In this document: in pieces, positions 1 to 12,436 of the stretch
Position numbering within the stretch: position 1 is the stretch's first letter
How the letters are laid out: the number at the start of each line of letters is the position of its first letter
NCBI GenBank assembly: GCA_019828545.1
Contig: JACVRA010000109.1
Coordinates: forward strand, 372,001 to 436,000
From: Paracamarosporium sp. OC-R06-R3
Lineage: Eukaryota; Ascomycota; Dothideomycetes; Pleosporales; Didymosphaeriaceae
Reading direction: 5' to 3'
DNA: 64,000 bases
Translations under genes and position numbers: made by a program
The notes under the pieces: model-generated
Database searches by the model: none
The model's input: the letters and a program-made list of their open reading frames with translations, nothing else
What the model was told of the DNA's origin: nothing

Positions 1-1250
1 CCAGAGTGAGGTCTTTCCTTCAACACAAGGGTGATTCCGATCAGAGATGACGGAAAAGACACTAAAGCGAAGCCACGACCGTTGCGTTTCTAACTAATAC
101 CCTCGGGTCTGAGTAAGATTCGCAATACGCAGGAGTCTGTCAGGTTGGTATTAAGGTCTGAAGTCCCGATGCCACGTGTCGAGACGGACGTGCTCATCTT
201 GAAGCCGAGGCGTAGTACGCGCTGGTTAGCACTTGGAGTCGAATCTAGGGCAGGATCTTAGTGTGCGTGAGGCGGCTTGACGGCGCTTCGAGTCCCACGG
301 TTGAGATCTTCCTTACATAATTCAGTTCTTGTGTGTTTTGTCTCCTTGACTACTCTCCCGCTCCACGGAGATGGTTCTTAAACGCACTGATACTTGGGTA
401 ATAGATAGTGTCATTATCTCGTTCGTTACGGAATATTACAGATTATGACATCTTTCCCCAGCTTCCGGATCGGAATCGTGCAACGATTGAAAGCATCATT
501 CACCTCTCATATCCGGCCCGTTCGTTCAGTTTTAAATGATTGAAATCTGGACCAATCTTCCATAACAATATGAAGCTGCCTACGAATGACAATAAGCCTA
601 AAGCGTAATTGGTACACGGAATTTTAGGGCTCATTGGGAAATTGAGCCGGAACTGCAGCTTCTGTGCTAGACTATATAAATACGGATATCATAAGAAAGT
701 AACGATATTCGTAGGGAGTACACTACATCTTACGAATGTGTTGTTCTTTCTCTTTGAACCATATCTTGCAGGGTAACGCCTTATAGAATAGACTGACGGG
801 TCGAGTATTTCCCGTCGATTAAGTACTGTAGAGCTGATGTGTAGTACGATGAGTACAAGAGTAGCAACCCAAAGCTGAAGAATAGTTTGCGCGACTATCT
901 ACTAATAATTCGTCTTCCTTCGTAGGTGGACGGCCGGATCTAGGATGCAGATAGTATTGTGTATGGAATATGGAATTTCTGAGACTCATGGAGGTGGCGA
1001 CAATGAAGTATGAGTGTATCCTGCTATAGACAAGCACTACATAATATGGGTGAGTGATGGAGCTCTGAATTGCATAAGTAAAAGATGTGAGGCTATCAGA
1101 GAGCCGACCTCCGCGTCACGTGAAGTTTGCGCTAGAACTACTTTGGTAAACGCGATACGTCGCGAGCGCGACTTTCGATTTACAGTCTGCGCGTCCACTG
1201 CCGCAGCTCTACGTCAACGAGTCGATCTCTGCGCATTTCTAACTGTCAAC
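1..1250. other. Intergenic, upstream of POB3
   Basis: I see no supportable gene here. Both strands carry only short reading frames without family resemblance. The last few hundred bases before 1251 must hold the POB3 promoter and 5' leader, but I could not pick out a distinct TATA element. Confidence 0.5.
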
Positions 1251-3180
1251 ATGTAAGCTGCTTTGCTGCACTCAGATGCTCTTTGTTTATCTCCAGGCTG
1301 ACTGAACATCTGCAGGGAGGCCTTCAATGACATTTACCTCAACCTCTCCAAGAAGCACGGTGTGACCCGTTTCGCAGAGTCAGGCTTCGGTTGGAAGCCC
1401 ACGAGCGGCAGCGATGGCGGCACCTTCACGCTCGATGCCTCGAAAATAGTGTCTGCACAATGGAGTCGGGCCGCGAGAGGATGGGAGATCAAGGTGCTTT
1501 CCCGAGACCAGAATGAGGGCATCATCCAGCTCGACGGCTTCAAGCAAGATGTACGGTGGCAACGCACATAACACGAGCGGTGGTATCTGACGGTGTTAGG
1601 ACTACGACCGCATTGCGAAGCTCTTCAAGGTCTGGTATAGCGTAAACTTGGAGAGCAAAGAGCACGCCCTCCGCGGCTGGAACTGGGGCAAGGCCGAGTT
1701 TGGTAAGGCCGAGCTCTCCTTCAACGTCGCAAACCGCCCTGCATTCGAGGTGCCGTACACCGAGATCTCAAATACGAACCTGGCGGGCAAAAACGAGGTG
1801 GCAGTCGACTTCTCGGCACCCAACGAGAACGGTGCTGACAACAACGGGCATCTTGGAGGGGCCAAATTCCGCGGCAAGAAGTCCACGGGCGCAAAAGACC
1901 AACTTGTCGAGATGCGTTTTTACATTCCTGGTGTGGCATCCAAGAAAGAAAAGAACGACGATGGCGAAGACGTCGAGGACGGCGAACAGGGCGAGGAACA
2001 GAACGCGGCCAATCTCTTCTACGAGACCCTTATAGAGAAGGCTGAGATTGGCGAAGTTGCTGGAGACACTTTTGCTACATTCTTGGAGATATTACACTTG
2101 ACGCCTCGTGGACGTTTCGACATCGACATGTACGAAAACTCTTTCCGGTTGCGTGGTAAAACATACGACTACAAGATCCAATTCGACGCTATCAAGAAGT
2201 TCATGCTTCTCCCGAAGCCCGATGATATGCATTCTCTCATTGTTATTGGCCTGGACCCACCGCTACGACAGGGTCAGACTCGTTACCCGTTTTTGGTCAT
2301 GCAATTCAAGCGCGATGAAGAGGTCAATCTGGACCTGAACATGAAAGAGGATCTGCTGGAGACCAAGTATAAGGACAAACTCCAGTCTCACTATGAAGCT
2401 CCCATTTCCGTCGTCATATCCGATATTTTCCGTGGATTAAGCGGGAAGCGTATCACCAGGCCATCGCGAGACTTTATCAGCCATCACGAGCAGTCTGGTG
2501 TGAAGTGTTCTATCAAAGCTAACGAAGGACATCTTTTCTGTCTGGACAAAGCCTTCATGTTCGTTCCCAAACCAGCTACCTATATCAGCATGGATTCTAT
2601 TGCATCGGTAACAATGTCCCGTGTTGGCGGAGCTATGGCGGCAAGTCGCACCTTTGACATCACGTTCACAATGAAGAACGGGCAGAATGAGCATCAGTTC
2701 TCCAACATTAATCGGTATGTGACATCAACAATAGCGGTGAGCCCTGCATGACTGATACGCGCTATAGTGAGGAGCAACAACCACTCGAGAGCTTTTTCCG
2801 GGCAAAAGGCATCAAGACTAAGAACGAGATGGCTGATGATGTAAGTGAAAACAACCGTGCAACCACGTGTGTTGACACGACGACGCTAACGGGTTCTCCC
2901 ATAGTCCGGAGCCATCCTTGCCGCAGCTCTCCAGGATGAAGACCTCGCCTCTAGTGACGGCGAAGTGGCCAATCGTGGGAGCGCAGACGAGGATGACGAA
3001 AGTGTCGACGAAGACTTCAAGACAGAGTCCGAATCCGAGGTTGGCGAAGAATTTGACGAAAATCACGAGAGCAGCGGCGACAGCGACGAGGAAATGGCAG
3101 ATGCTGATGGAGACAGCGATGCACCGGCTGAGGAAGAGATGGCGGAACGCCCGAAAAAGAAACAGAAGATGGCGAAATAG
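1251..3180 (+). CDS. POB3: FACT complex subunit POB3 (SSRP1 homologue)
   Basis: Histone chaperone subunit that, with SPT16, reorganises nucleosomes during transcription and replication in the nucleus. I read five exons: 1251-1252, 1316-1550, 1600-2714, 2768-2840 and 2905-3180, giving 566 residues, the usual fungal POB3 length. The N-terminus contains NDIYLNLSKKHG and AESGFGWKP, the hallmark start of the family. An N-terminal PH-like domain is followed by the tandem-PH middle domain (about residues 220-470; ILHLTPRGRFDIDMY, LLPKPDDMHSLIVIGLDPP). The tail (about 476-566) is rich in Asp, Glu and Ser and ends in the basic stretch RPKKKQKMAK, a likely nuclear signal. There is no HMG box, as expected in fungi, where Nhp6 supplies it. 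The start codon is split: AT at 1251-1252, a 63-nt intron (GTAAGC donor, CTGAC branch, CAG acceptor), then G at 1316. The identity is very secure; the split start is well supported but not proven. Confidence 0.95.
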
Positions 3181-3901
3181 TGAATTGACGCGTACCGATG
3201 ACGGTGTCACCGATTGTTTCGATGGAGTTTCTAGAAGGTTTCGATCACATCCGAAGGGTGTTCGGAAGCTGACATTATGGATAAGGCATGTGCGCCGCTG
3301 ATGGTGTGGTGGCAGAGGGAGCATTCAGGGCAGCTGGAGACAACTCCGGACAGCCTCACTAGAAGAGGCCTGACGAGCCAGGTTCCCTGGCCACGAGCAG
3401 GTGATAAAATAGGGGTCGTTTTGGCCTCAAGGATAAGTTTGGAACGCTAGGGAAGGGCTTGAAGTAGCGGTAAATGCTATCGGTGATATTCCGGCGCGCC
3501 CCCACGTGCATAGTTTTCTTCGCTAACGCCGCATACGCGGCGCCATCTCGGCCATGAATCGAAATCTGCATTCGCGCCACCGGTGCATGTTAGATTGGTG
3601 TGGCACATGCCATCCCCAGATCACTCAGGGCGTGTGCGTATCAGCTTGACGGTTCCTTGCACGCTAACCAGGCAATTGCCGCCACGGCCTGTGGACGCTG
3701 GCGTGTTGCTAAAAGATGTGAAGGTGGATCCCTAGCGCGAACCATACAAACCCCGCATTCACCAACCGCAAGATTGCAACGACACCATGGCCGATGTTTA
3801 CCTACATATACCACGCGCGTGCCACCCGCCGCGCGGTCCCACCAAGCAACAAGTAGCGGGCACTTGCATCACTGCTGGTTACACTCACAGCAGCCATCAT
3901 C
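3181..3901. other. Intergenic between POB3 and a Zn2Cys6 gene
   Basis: About 720 bases with the POB3 terminator region and the promoter of the next gene. Short open frames exist (for example from an ATG at 3787), but they overlap in conflicting frames and do not join the zinc-cluster exon. In the frame of the transcription factor a TAG stop at 3854 precedes the chosen start. Confidence 0.5.
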
Positions 3902-6233
3902 ATGCGATCACGAACTGGATGGTAAGCACACCTTCTAGTCACCTTCTAGCAGTCCTAACGTCCTCCGTACAGCTTGACATGCCGCCAGCGCAAGTTGAAA
4001 TGCGACGAGAAGAAGCCCGTCTGCGGCCAATGTCGCAAAGCTACTCGAGAATGCGTGCCTAGCTCAGGCATTGTGTTCCGCCATCAGCACAACGCCTCGA
4101 TGAATGGCGACGATTCGGGTGATGATAACTCGCTCAAGGGTTTCTACGCCTACCGCAATACCTTTGACGAGGAAACTATCTGGCTCGACATTCCTCGGAA
4201 CGGTGGGTCTTTTGTCTGCCTTACGACACCTTCTGCACCCGTACTGATGACCTGCTAGTAACTTTTATAAACACCACCAATCCCTATCTGGACCCGGATT
4301 TTGACACCATGTCTACCACATCCGCGGATTCTCCTGCATCTTTCGAGCCGCGGTCGGTAACCTCTTGGCCAGCTCACAACAGGTTCTCTACGGCAACCAG
4401 CACACCCATCTCAGGACCTCTGCATAATCCACCAATGTGCTTCACCCCAGAATTAGACGCTATACCCGCTCTCGACACACCTTCAATGCTGCAGTCGCCG
4501 CCCACTTCATCCGTGGGTACGCCCATCTCACCACCACTCGCACTCGCCAGTACCCATTTCCGACCAATGCTGCATCATACGCTCTCCATGACGCCACCGC
4601 CTATTGACCCTCAGCTAGCTTCACCATTGGGTCCACTTCACGACCAGATACCTCGCTCCAGCTCGATCGCAACAAGTCGGAGAACTCCGTCTTGCACTAG
4701 CTACATGTCTGACCGTGACTATGAAACCGCCTACCTACTACGGTGGTTTTCGGAAGGGCCTGGCTATTGGATGGATTTGTTTGACCTAGGTACATATTTC
4801 TCATCATATGTCCCGGTCAAAGCCCAAGACAATCTCCTCCTCAAATACGCCGCTCTTGCTTACTCTGCTAAATCCTTGGCACGCGTCCAAGGGCGTAAGC
4901 CTGTCATGGGTGGCAGTGTAACACGACAGGCACAGATGGAGATGTACCCAGACCCTCATTTAGTCGACTGGTCTCACAAGGCTACACAGTACTATGACAC
5001 AGCCGTGTCACTTCTTTTGAAGGCACTAAAAGCCAATGCGATGTCTACACCAGATTCGGATTCAGATGTCGGCGAACCAATGAGTGGTCACGACGGACAC
5101 TCTCCGAAGCGTCGACGCACGTCTGGTAGTAGTGCAGGTACGCCTAACGCGGACGGACTCTTGGCTGCCTCCGCCATTCTCTGCGTCTACGAGTTCCTTG
5201 ACGCCTCCGACAAAGAGTGGGTACGGCATCTCAATGGTGCGAAATCTCTTCTGGTTGTCGCACAAGAACGTACGCTGCCTCTTCAGATAGCAGCGTCTAA
5301 CCCTAGGATTGCTTCTGTTAATCTTGGGTTCATCTCTAAAGCGCGAAGAGCAACCTTCTGGAACGTTGCCAGACAGGACATGCTCGCAGCTTGTGAGTCC
5401 GATCTACACACATCATTGGTCCTAAACTGACTGTCTTAGTTATCAACAAAACACGAACACGTCTTGACACTGAAGATCTCTCGCTCTGGCGAGAAGCTGG
5501 CCTTTCTATCGATGAGGATGGCTTTGTCGCCACTAACAATGCCATAGAGAGTGGCTATCTCGAAGGAGAAGGTATGATGAAGGAAGACCTTATCTGCAAT
5601 GCCCTTGTATGGCTCATGGGCAAGCTTGTCAACTTCATGGCATATGGGGACGATATTGAGGAGACCAAGTCTGCCTGGGCTGGCGTCCCTCAACGAACGC
5701 TTCTCGATTACTGGCACACACTTCGTCGTCAGTTCCAGGTATGGTACGATAACCTACCTATCACATTTACGCCCTCTGCCAGGGTCGATCCTCGACCCGC
5801 ATCAATTTTCGGAGAACCGAACGCTCTCTTCCCTGAAATATGGTATAGCATTCCCATGTGCGCTTCGACCATGCAATGCTATCACATGAGTCAAATTCAG
5901 CTGTTCATGAACAAGCCCCACGAGTCGACCCAGGGTGGGACCACTGTTTACGAACGCTTGAACTCCTACCAATCCGTCCTGGCTGCTTGCCAAAAGCACA
6001 GTCGTGAGATTGTAGGCATTTCACTGGGCCGCCCTGACGACGCTGTTCGTATCCACTCAGTGCAGCCTCTATTCACGGCTGGGCAATGTCTGAGTGATCT
6101 GGGCGAGCGTCAGGTAGTGCTTGACCTGCTCCGTGGGGTCGAAGCTGACATTGGCTGGGCTACCGAGTACCGGGCGCGACAGCTTATTGAGCAGTGGCAT
6201 TGGGAGGACGGTGACCAGGTATTGATCACTTGA
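3902..6233 (+). CDS. Zn(II)2Cys6 fungal transcription factor
   Basis: Predicted nuclear DNA-binding regulator of 725 residues from four exons: 3902-3921, 3973-4202, 4259-5392 and 5440-6233. The binuclear zinc cluster sits at the extreme N-terminus with Cys7-x2-Cys10-x6-Cys17-x6-Cys24-x2-Cys27-x6-Cys34 and the basic run RQRKLKC. Intron 1 falls inside the codon of the first zinc-binding cysteine. After a Ser/Pro/Thr-rich linker (about residues 85-230) comes a fungal-specific regulatory domain of the Fungal_trans_2 kind (YLLRWFSEGPGYWMDLFDLG, then an α-helical C-terminal half). A basic patch (SPKRRRTSG) interrupts the domain and may be a nuclear signal. The first in-frame ATG after an upstream stop was taken as start. 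The class is certain; target genes and a specific name cannot be read from sequence. Confidence 0.9.
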
Positions 6234-9041
6234 GCAGCATTGGTCATTTAGAAAAACACCACAACGACTCCACGGATTTATATACGAACGAGAAAGATCC
6301 ACTCCTTTGAGGCCTTCAAGGCCGCATCATCGCAGATCCAGTTCCATGCAACGGCATCCACCATATAAGAGGATGTATATAACGGCGACAGCCAGTATTT
6401 ATACACCCACCTGATTACCAGGTTGAGCGAGTCAAGCATCGTGAACTTGGCTCCGAGTACCGAAGAGGCTCCGGAACACTACAAAGCCCTGTGGGGCAAC
6501 GTACGCTGTGTACATTTTGGCAATCGTGGGGAAGCTCCACGAGTTCTTCAGGCTCGGTGGAGATAGTCTCCGCACGAGCTGCCGGCGTCGTACACACAGC
6601 AGAAGAAAAAGGCATATGACCATAGGCACTACAAGCCTCGTGTTGGCCAAGAAGAGAAAAGTAACATATAGACTCAAATAGACGATATGATACCACAATT
6701 TACAAAATATTCACATCTACATTCGATATCAATGGCCAGTGTTCCACAGCTTCTCCCCCTTCACCAACCTGCTTGCACCCAAGATCCAACGGCCAACTCA
6801 GTTGGCTTCACAATCTCGTTGCCCCCCTCTTCTCAGCATATAGTGAATGGCTGCGGCATATAGTGAGATCGACCCCGGCGCTAACTCGGAGCCGTCGTGT
6901 TGTTATCCAGGCACGCTGCCTTGCATAAGTGCGACCTAGCGTGCTGCAGACTATTGCCCTGATTCCGCTCCGGTCCCGGCTATAGAGATTTTCGTGGCGG
7001 CGGCTGTAGAGGATCTGCATCGATGGTCCGCTTTCTAGCAGGCCGGCGATCGCGAAGGCAGCGGATCCGCTCGAGCACAGACGTTGACGTGCACCCTGCT
7101 AAATGACACCACGTGCTGATAGCCGTGCGCAACGTGGTACAGGGTTCGGATGCGTGGCTTGCATGGTTGCTGCCCTGGTTCCGATTTTTCACCTCCGCCG
7201 TAGTGTTGAGCGGCTCCGATGTGTCAAAGGTGGTGTGTTCTGCAAAGATATCCCGATGATAGCCCTGCCGGGTGAGTGCATGGGGGTCCTGGAAAGCAGA
7301 GGAGGGGACGGTCCGCTGGGGGGCGAACCGGTGAAGGTATGCATCCTATTGGCCTGCCCACGTGCTTCCTCTCGTCCTAGACATCCACAAGCAGGCCGCC
7401 GTAAGGGAGTATGCACCGGTAGCATCTCTGAAGACACGTGAGGGGTACCATGGCTCGTCGTGCGGCATCAATCTATGATGCAATGGTGCACTGCTTGCTT
7501 CCAATAGCTTATGCGTTTGCTGCCCCAGTCGCTGCGTGCGAGATATGCAAAGCCCAGCATCATCGCAAGGTGATTATAGTTTGCATTGACCTCAATAGTC
7601 AGGCTGCAGTTTGACGAAGCCTCACCGTCCAAGCTTCGATGGAGATCCCGCGTGGAAACCAGCGCTTCTTCGGGCTAGCACCATTCCTCGTTTCGAGACC
7701 CGTCGATCGCTTTAGCGCTGCATTAACTATCTTCTCTCACCGATTCTTGGGGCCTTCTAGCCCAGCGTATGCGCGTCGGCCTAACGGACTCGTTTCGCCT
7801 TGCTAAGTATCGAGGTTGATTGGTGGTGGGCAGCGCTTGTCGCGTGCTTCCAGATCAGCGGCCGGCAAGCCCTGAATCATTAGCACTGGCCCATGGACGT
7901 CGGGGGGATGGATGCGGTTCGTCCGATCCGCCTGTGTCGTCACATATGAAGTGCGCAGAAGGAGAACACCGCAGGACACGCACCAAACCCATCGGTGGAC
8001 CTTCCGACCCGAAGTTGTTGAGCAGGGCTGCTGATCGCCTCCATGGACGAGTTGAGTTCTCGATCTGCCGCTTCATCAAAGATGCATATACGGGCACCAG
8101 TGGCAACCTGCCGCGCATTGCCATGTGCGCGAAACGTACGAGATGTGGCTATGTACGTGGGATGCAGCCATGGTCCCATCTGTAACAGCGATGCCCTGCG
8201 TATGCACGGCGAGTCGGCAGGAGAAAGCTGAGTGACTATGTGCGGCCGAACGGATTATCACATGTTACGGCAGCACGTGGAATGAGGTAGCGATTATGTG
8301 CGCTGACGTTGACACTAGCTCTAGGAGTATCTTCGGACTATCTCAAGTCATCGTGTTGGTCGAGGAAAAGAAGCGCCCCTAAGATAGAAGGTGAGTGGGG
8401 ATGGAGAAAGCAGCGACAAGAAGAGATAACGGGTCTATTACGGTCAGACTCAAGGGGAGGTAGTGAAAAGAACATAATTCGTGTCCATGGCAGTAAAAGG
8501 AGGAGGGAACACTAGACGCAAATGCCTCATCGTTCGCAGGATCGTAGAGGGTGAGAAAGTTTTCCTGAGGTGGAACTCGTAACACACGGCTAGTACCGAT
8601 TAGAGCTACATCCGCAAAGAAAGCACAACAGCCAGAGAAAACTTTCAGGCGAGCCCCAGCTGTGTCCTTATCGGGATGGTTAGGGAATCGAAAGTGCGTC
8701 CATACCGGCAGGGGAGAGGTGCGTGGAAACCTCCATATTAGAAGTGGGTGGCGAAGTGACATTGTTGGGGAGCCTGCAAGTGTCGTTGAGAGAGATGAAT
8801 TTCCAAAACTGATTTCAGCCGCAATTGACGCTCCAAATCGCGATAAGGGAGAGACTCCAGGAGCACTTACTAATGACTAAATGTAAAAGCATAGGAAAGT
8901 CTGGAGAACAAAAGGAGTTATGGTGTAGATCACGTGTAGGGCACACCTCGTGCTAGATCGCTTTGGGATTAGACCCAGCCGGTTTGTAGGCGTAGCAAGA
9001 GGTCAGTAATACGGTCGCTTGTACGGGCGACAAAAACGCTC
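6234..9041. other. Gene-poor stretch
   Basis: No gene supported over 2.8 kb. Several open frames of 60-130 codons occur on both strands (for example 7103-7441 and 7820-8185 forward, 8379-8762 reverse), but they overlap each other antisense and show no domain, signal peptide or family resemblance. The 5' end includes the transcription-factor 3' UTR. Confidence 0.5.
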
Positions 9042-10051
9042 ATGGACCTAGAATCTACCTTTGATACCTTATACTCGCAATATGTAAGAGAATGGCATCA
9101 ACAAGACGACATCGCCAATCCTTTTCACCAGCGTCGACACGTCCATGTCGAAACAATCTAGATCTTTGACCTTGATGGCGATATATTGGGATCCAAACAA
9201 AACACAATCTTGGGGTTCCTCTTAGTCTTGTTCGCCAGTGTCCCATAACCATTCCTGACTTCGAGCCTTATGAGCCACCGACATCCCCCCAACACACTTT
9301 GCAATCTATTTTTCCACCACCGTATTGGGAACTAGAACGTAAGGAATTAGATCTGCAGCGCATAGAGCGGCATAAGGCTTTCGTTTCCAGACTATTCGCT
9401 GATTTTGCGTTCCAATGGAGATATATCCTGTGCGGTCGTTATAACAACTCTTCGTTTCAAAGATTAGCATGTGCAATTATCAGGATTACTGCTCTAGGCT
9501 TCACTGTCAGAGAAGTAAATCTCTAGCGTCAGCGTACCGGTGATTCTCTGTTCTGGATACATAATCTTCCGAAGTGGGATCCATTAAGCGAAGATTTCGC
9601 GAAACACAACTTATCGAGACTAACTCACGATCGATGCCAAACATATGCCGAAACTTTTACTTACTTTATACTTTCCGTGTGAGAGGTCGTTCTGTATCGG
9701 ATCAATGGCGATTCTGAAAGATATACAAAACCCGAGCGCCTGTTTGATGGCATACAACCTCCTTCTAATGAAGCCATCCAGCTCCTTATTAAAGCCATAA
9801 TGACTGGCGTCCCTACAACACCTATCGGAAAACTTCCTCTTGAGCTCCAGGATATGACTCTTGACAAGGTATCGACGGGACTAATTGAGAGCGCTAGGTT
9901 CGCCTGCGTACTTAATATTGGATCAGTTTTCATATGGAAGTGCGGCGACCGGTGTATAGATAGGGAAGAAGGCTGTGGAAACAGGAAGCCTTGGACACCT
10001 GTGGAATCGCATATCTGGTTTGGCGATTACTTTAGTGGTATGGCCTATTAA
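9042..10051 (+). pseudogene. Decayed gene of unknown function
   Basis: One protein-like reading can be followed across about 1 kb despite breaks. It begins at an ATG at 9042, meets an in-frame TAG near 9162, changes frame near 9180 (consistent with loss of a single base), then continues in one frame to 10051, interrupted by TAG at 9524-9526 and TGA near 9680. The segments on either side of the stops read as ordinary protein (PPPYWELERKELDLQRIERH; GKLPLELQDMTLDKVS; WTPVESHIWFGDYFSGMAY), and the LPLELQDM stretch resembles the F-box-like openings of fungal hypothetical proteins. The TAG at 9524 sits where CAG (Gln) is expected, a C-to-T change in a CpA context typical of repeat-induced point mutation. 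Function unknown; pseudogene status is fairly secure. Confidence 0.65.
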
Positions 10052-11339
10052 TGAACGTATTCAAAATGTGCATTTTTCCAATTACTAAGTTAAGCAAGGC
10101 TTAACATCATCATGAGTATAGCGCTTAGTCTGTTGTGAAATTAGATAGCTTCCAGCATGAATTATCTAAGCGTACGGCTTAGCCTCCCGCAGTCTCTGGT
10201 CGCTGGGAGCCACCCAGCTAGGATCCATCGAGCTAGCTGCGAGCGAGCCAGAATGTAACCGTTTGCGACGTCGATCAAATGGCGGCTTCTTCATCAGACG
10301 ATTCATATTGTCTAGTTCGAAGTATTCCTTAGGCTAGGTATGCTGCCTCCGCCAATATTCGACGGGATCGATAAACGCCTCGCTAATACCCACAAAAGTT
10401 CCCTGATCGACCGGTCATATAGCCGTATGTCATGCGGGGGACGCTCGTGGTCATTTCGAGGGGGTGCTGCCGTAACAGACTCGGCTCGATGCGATCGTGC
10501 CTAGTCTTCAGTCGCTGGTTGATGCTGTAAAAGCTTAGCATACATTGGTGTGTATGGGACGATGCGGCCCTGTATACCTTCTTCTGCTGCATCTCTTATT
10601 CCTTTCCGTTAAGAGAATTTTGATGTTTGGTGCTCCCAGACCCACACCTGCGAGGTTTGGTGACCCCGCGAGGGCGCTTTCCTTGTCACCGATGCGTCTG
10701 GTTGGAGGGTTTGTCGCGACTATAACCCATTCTGACCGGCAGTAGAGGATAGTGAGGGTACCTTTATATTGCTTGTTGACCTATATACTGTGAAACAAGG
10801 TTATTGGCATTGGGCGATGCATAGAGAAGTTGGGGGAGACTGGTGCCGGTACGGGTGTGTGTATGTGTATGAGTAAGTGAGGCTTATCGTGTATGGTTGG
10901 GGGTTAGGCAGATATTATTAAAATATACCCACCTGCACTTTTCACTAGCGCTAGGAGACTTAGGAGACTTAGCAGCTGCAGCTAACACTGCCAACCGCTG
11001 TTGGGTGATCATCTGCACAACTGCTAGCGCCTCCCACGGCGATTCCCTTTGGCCAATGACTCAATTCGACAACCCTAGGAGATAGACAGACCAATGGTGA
11101 CCCGGTCACTTTGCTGAAAGAGTCCAACTTTGGACTGAGGGGATCAAAGTCCTCGAGAATCCAATTGAAGATAACGCGCAAAGCTGTGCCTGTTCTAGAA
11201 GAGCTATCGATTCTAATCCTGCGTACGTAGACTCCACTTTATATCTGCGGTCACTGAAAGATCAAGGCATAAACGCCTACCCGTCAAAAAAGCTTTTAAT
11301 TCTTTTTTTGGGGGAAACTATGGCTAGATTTAATACTAC
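10052..11339. other. Intergenic
   Basis: No gene supported. There is a small direct duplication (taggagact twice near 10960-10976) and a T-rich run near 11300. Short frames such as 10545-10745 (forward) lack any recognisable feature. Confidence 0.45.
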
Positions 11340-12436
11340 TCAAGTATTATCAGGAACGATGCGAAGTTTGCCATTCTCGTATTGCATCTGGCGAAGTGCA
11401 CGCGGGTCTCTCCACCAATTTGCACTAGGATCTTCCTGGCAAAGGTCCACGGTATGTTTCCCATTGGGCGACCAGATCGTCTGCCCTGGACCACGGCGTC
11501 CCCTGTCGCTAGTCAGCTATGATTGTACCGATAATGGGAACAAAGAACTTACTCTTCCAACCACAACTCTTTCCCCTGCGCTATCATAGCATCCTCTTCG
11601 TTTGCGGTGTCGCCGCGCGAAACACCCGCTAACATCGCGTACTTGCGGGATGCGAGCTTCTCCACCTCAGTCTCATTAAACAGTTTCATGGTATTACCGT
11701 AACAGGGTTTAACTTGACGTTGATAACGAAGACATGCCATCTCGCTCGGTTTCAATGTGTATAATTTCCCAGCGTCGCTCTGTGTGATGGTCAAAGACTG
11801 CTTATCTTCGGGCCACATGACCGTCGCATCATCGTCATCAACCTTATGCGTCGTACAGTAATCTTCCCATTCCTGTTTCCATTGCTTCTTCTGAGCTTTT
11901 TCTGCGGCTTTGGCGACTTTGATAGCTTGTTTAGCCGCTTTCTCCTCTTCTTTCTTCTTCCTCTCTGCTTGTTCTATCTTCTCTTTTGCAGCCTTTAGTG
12001 CAGCCTTTTCTTCTTGCTTTCGTTTCTTATTTGCGGCAGCCTGGGTCTTTTCCTCTTCTTTCCTTTTCTCCCTTGCAGCCTTACGAGCGGCCCGTTCCTC
12101 CTGCTTACGCTGCTTCTCAGCTGCTTCTTCCTTTCGTTTCTTTTCCTTCTCCTGTTCCTTGAAGGCTTTTAAAGCGGCTTTGTCCTCTTTTTTGCGTTTG
12201 TTCTCGGTCTCCTTCTTTGCGGTGAGCGCGAGGTCTTTTCTACGCCTCTTATTAGGAGCTAGACCAGGTACACTTTTCCTTGCTTCTGGTGTACTCCTGA
12301 CGTCTGGAGCAGGCTCCAAGCATCGGCGTTTCATGCCCTTTAGTCTTGGAGATACTTTTGGTCTCTCAACATCAATCGTGACAGACTTTTTTGGATTGTG
12401 TTGTGGGGCTTCATGTTGTGTAGACATGTTGACCAA
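11340..12436 (-). CDS. Lysine-rich coiled-coil protein, unknown function
   Basis: I do not recognise a named family. The main exon (12436-11553) encodes a basic N-terminus with RRRKDL and KRRC clusters, then about 110 residues of almost continuous Lys/Glu/Ala/Arg repeats (about 85-205), a probable long charged helix, and a conserved-looking tail (LYTLKPSEMACLRYQRQVKP, then MKLFNETEVEKLASRKYAML) that recalls the helical C-terminal part of XPA-like DNA-binding modules; this last point is weak inference. The frame stops at 11549, but the codon before it spans a perfect GTAAGT donor. A 50-nt intron (11503-11552) with CTGAC branch and CAG acceptor joins a second exon (11502-11340) with 54 further protein-like codons (GQTIWSPNGKHTVDL), giving 348 residues. 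A nuclear location is likely from the basic clusters. Met1 or Met4 could start it. Confidence 0.7.

Noticed and set aside
240..295. tRNA-like GCTTCGAGTCCC motif near the window start
   Set aside because: The flanking bases do not pair into a T-arm and no anticodon stem is found.
6432..6698. 88-codon hydrophobic reverse frame after the transcription factor
   Set aside because: Overlaps another reverse frame, begins in the 3' flank of the upstream gene, and lacks conserved features.
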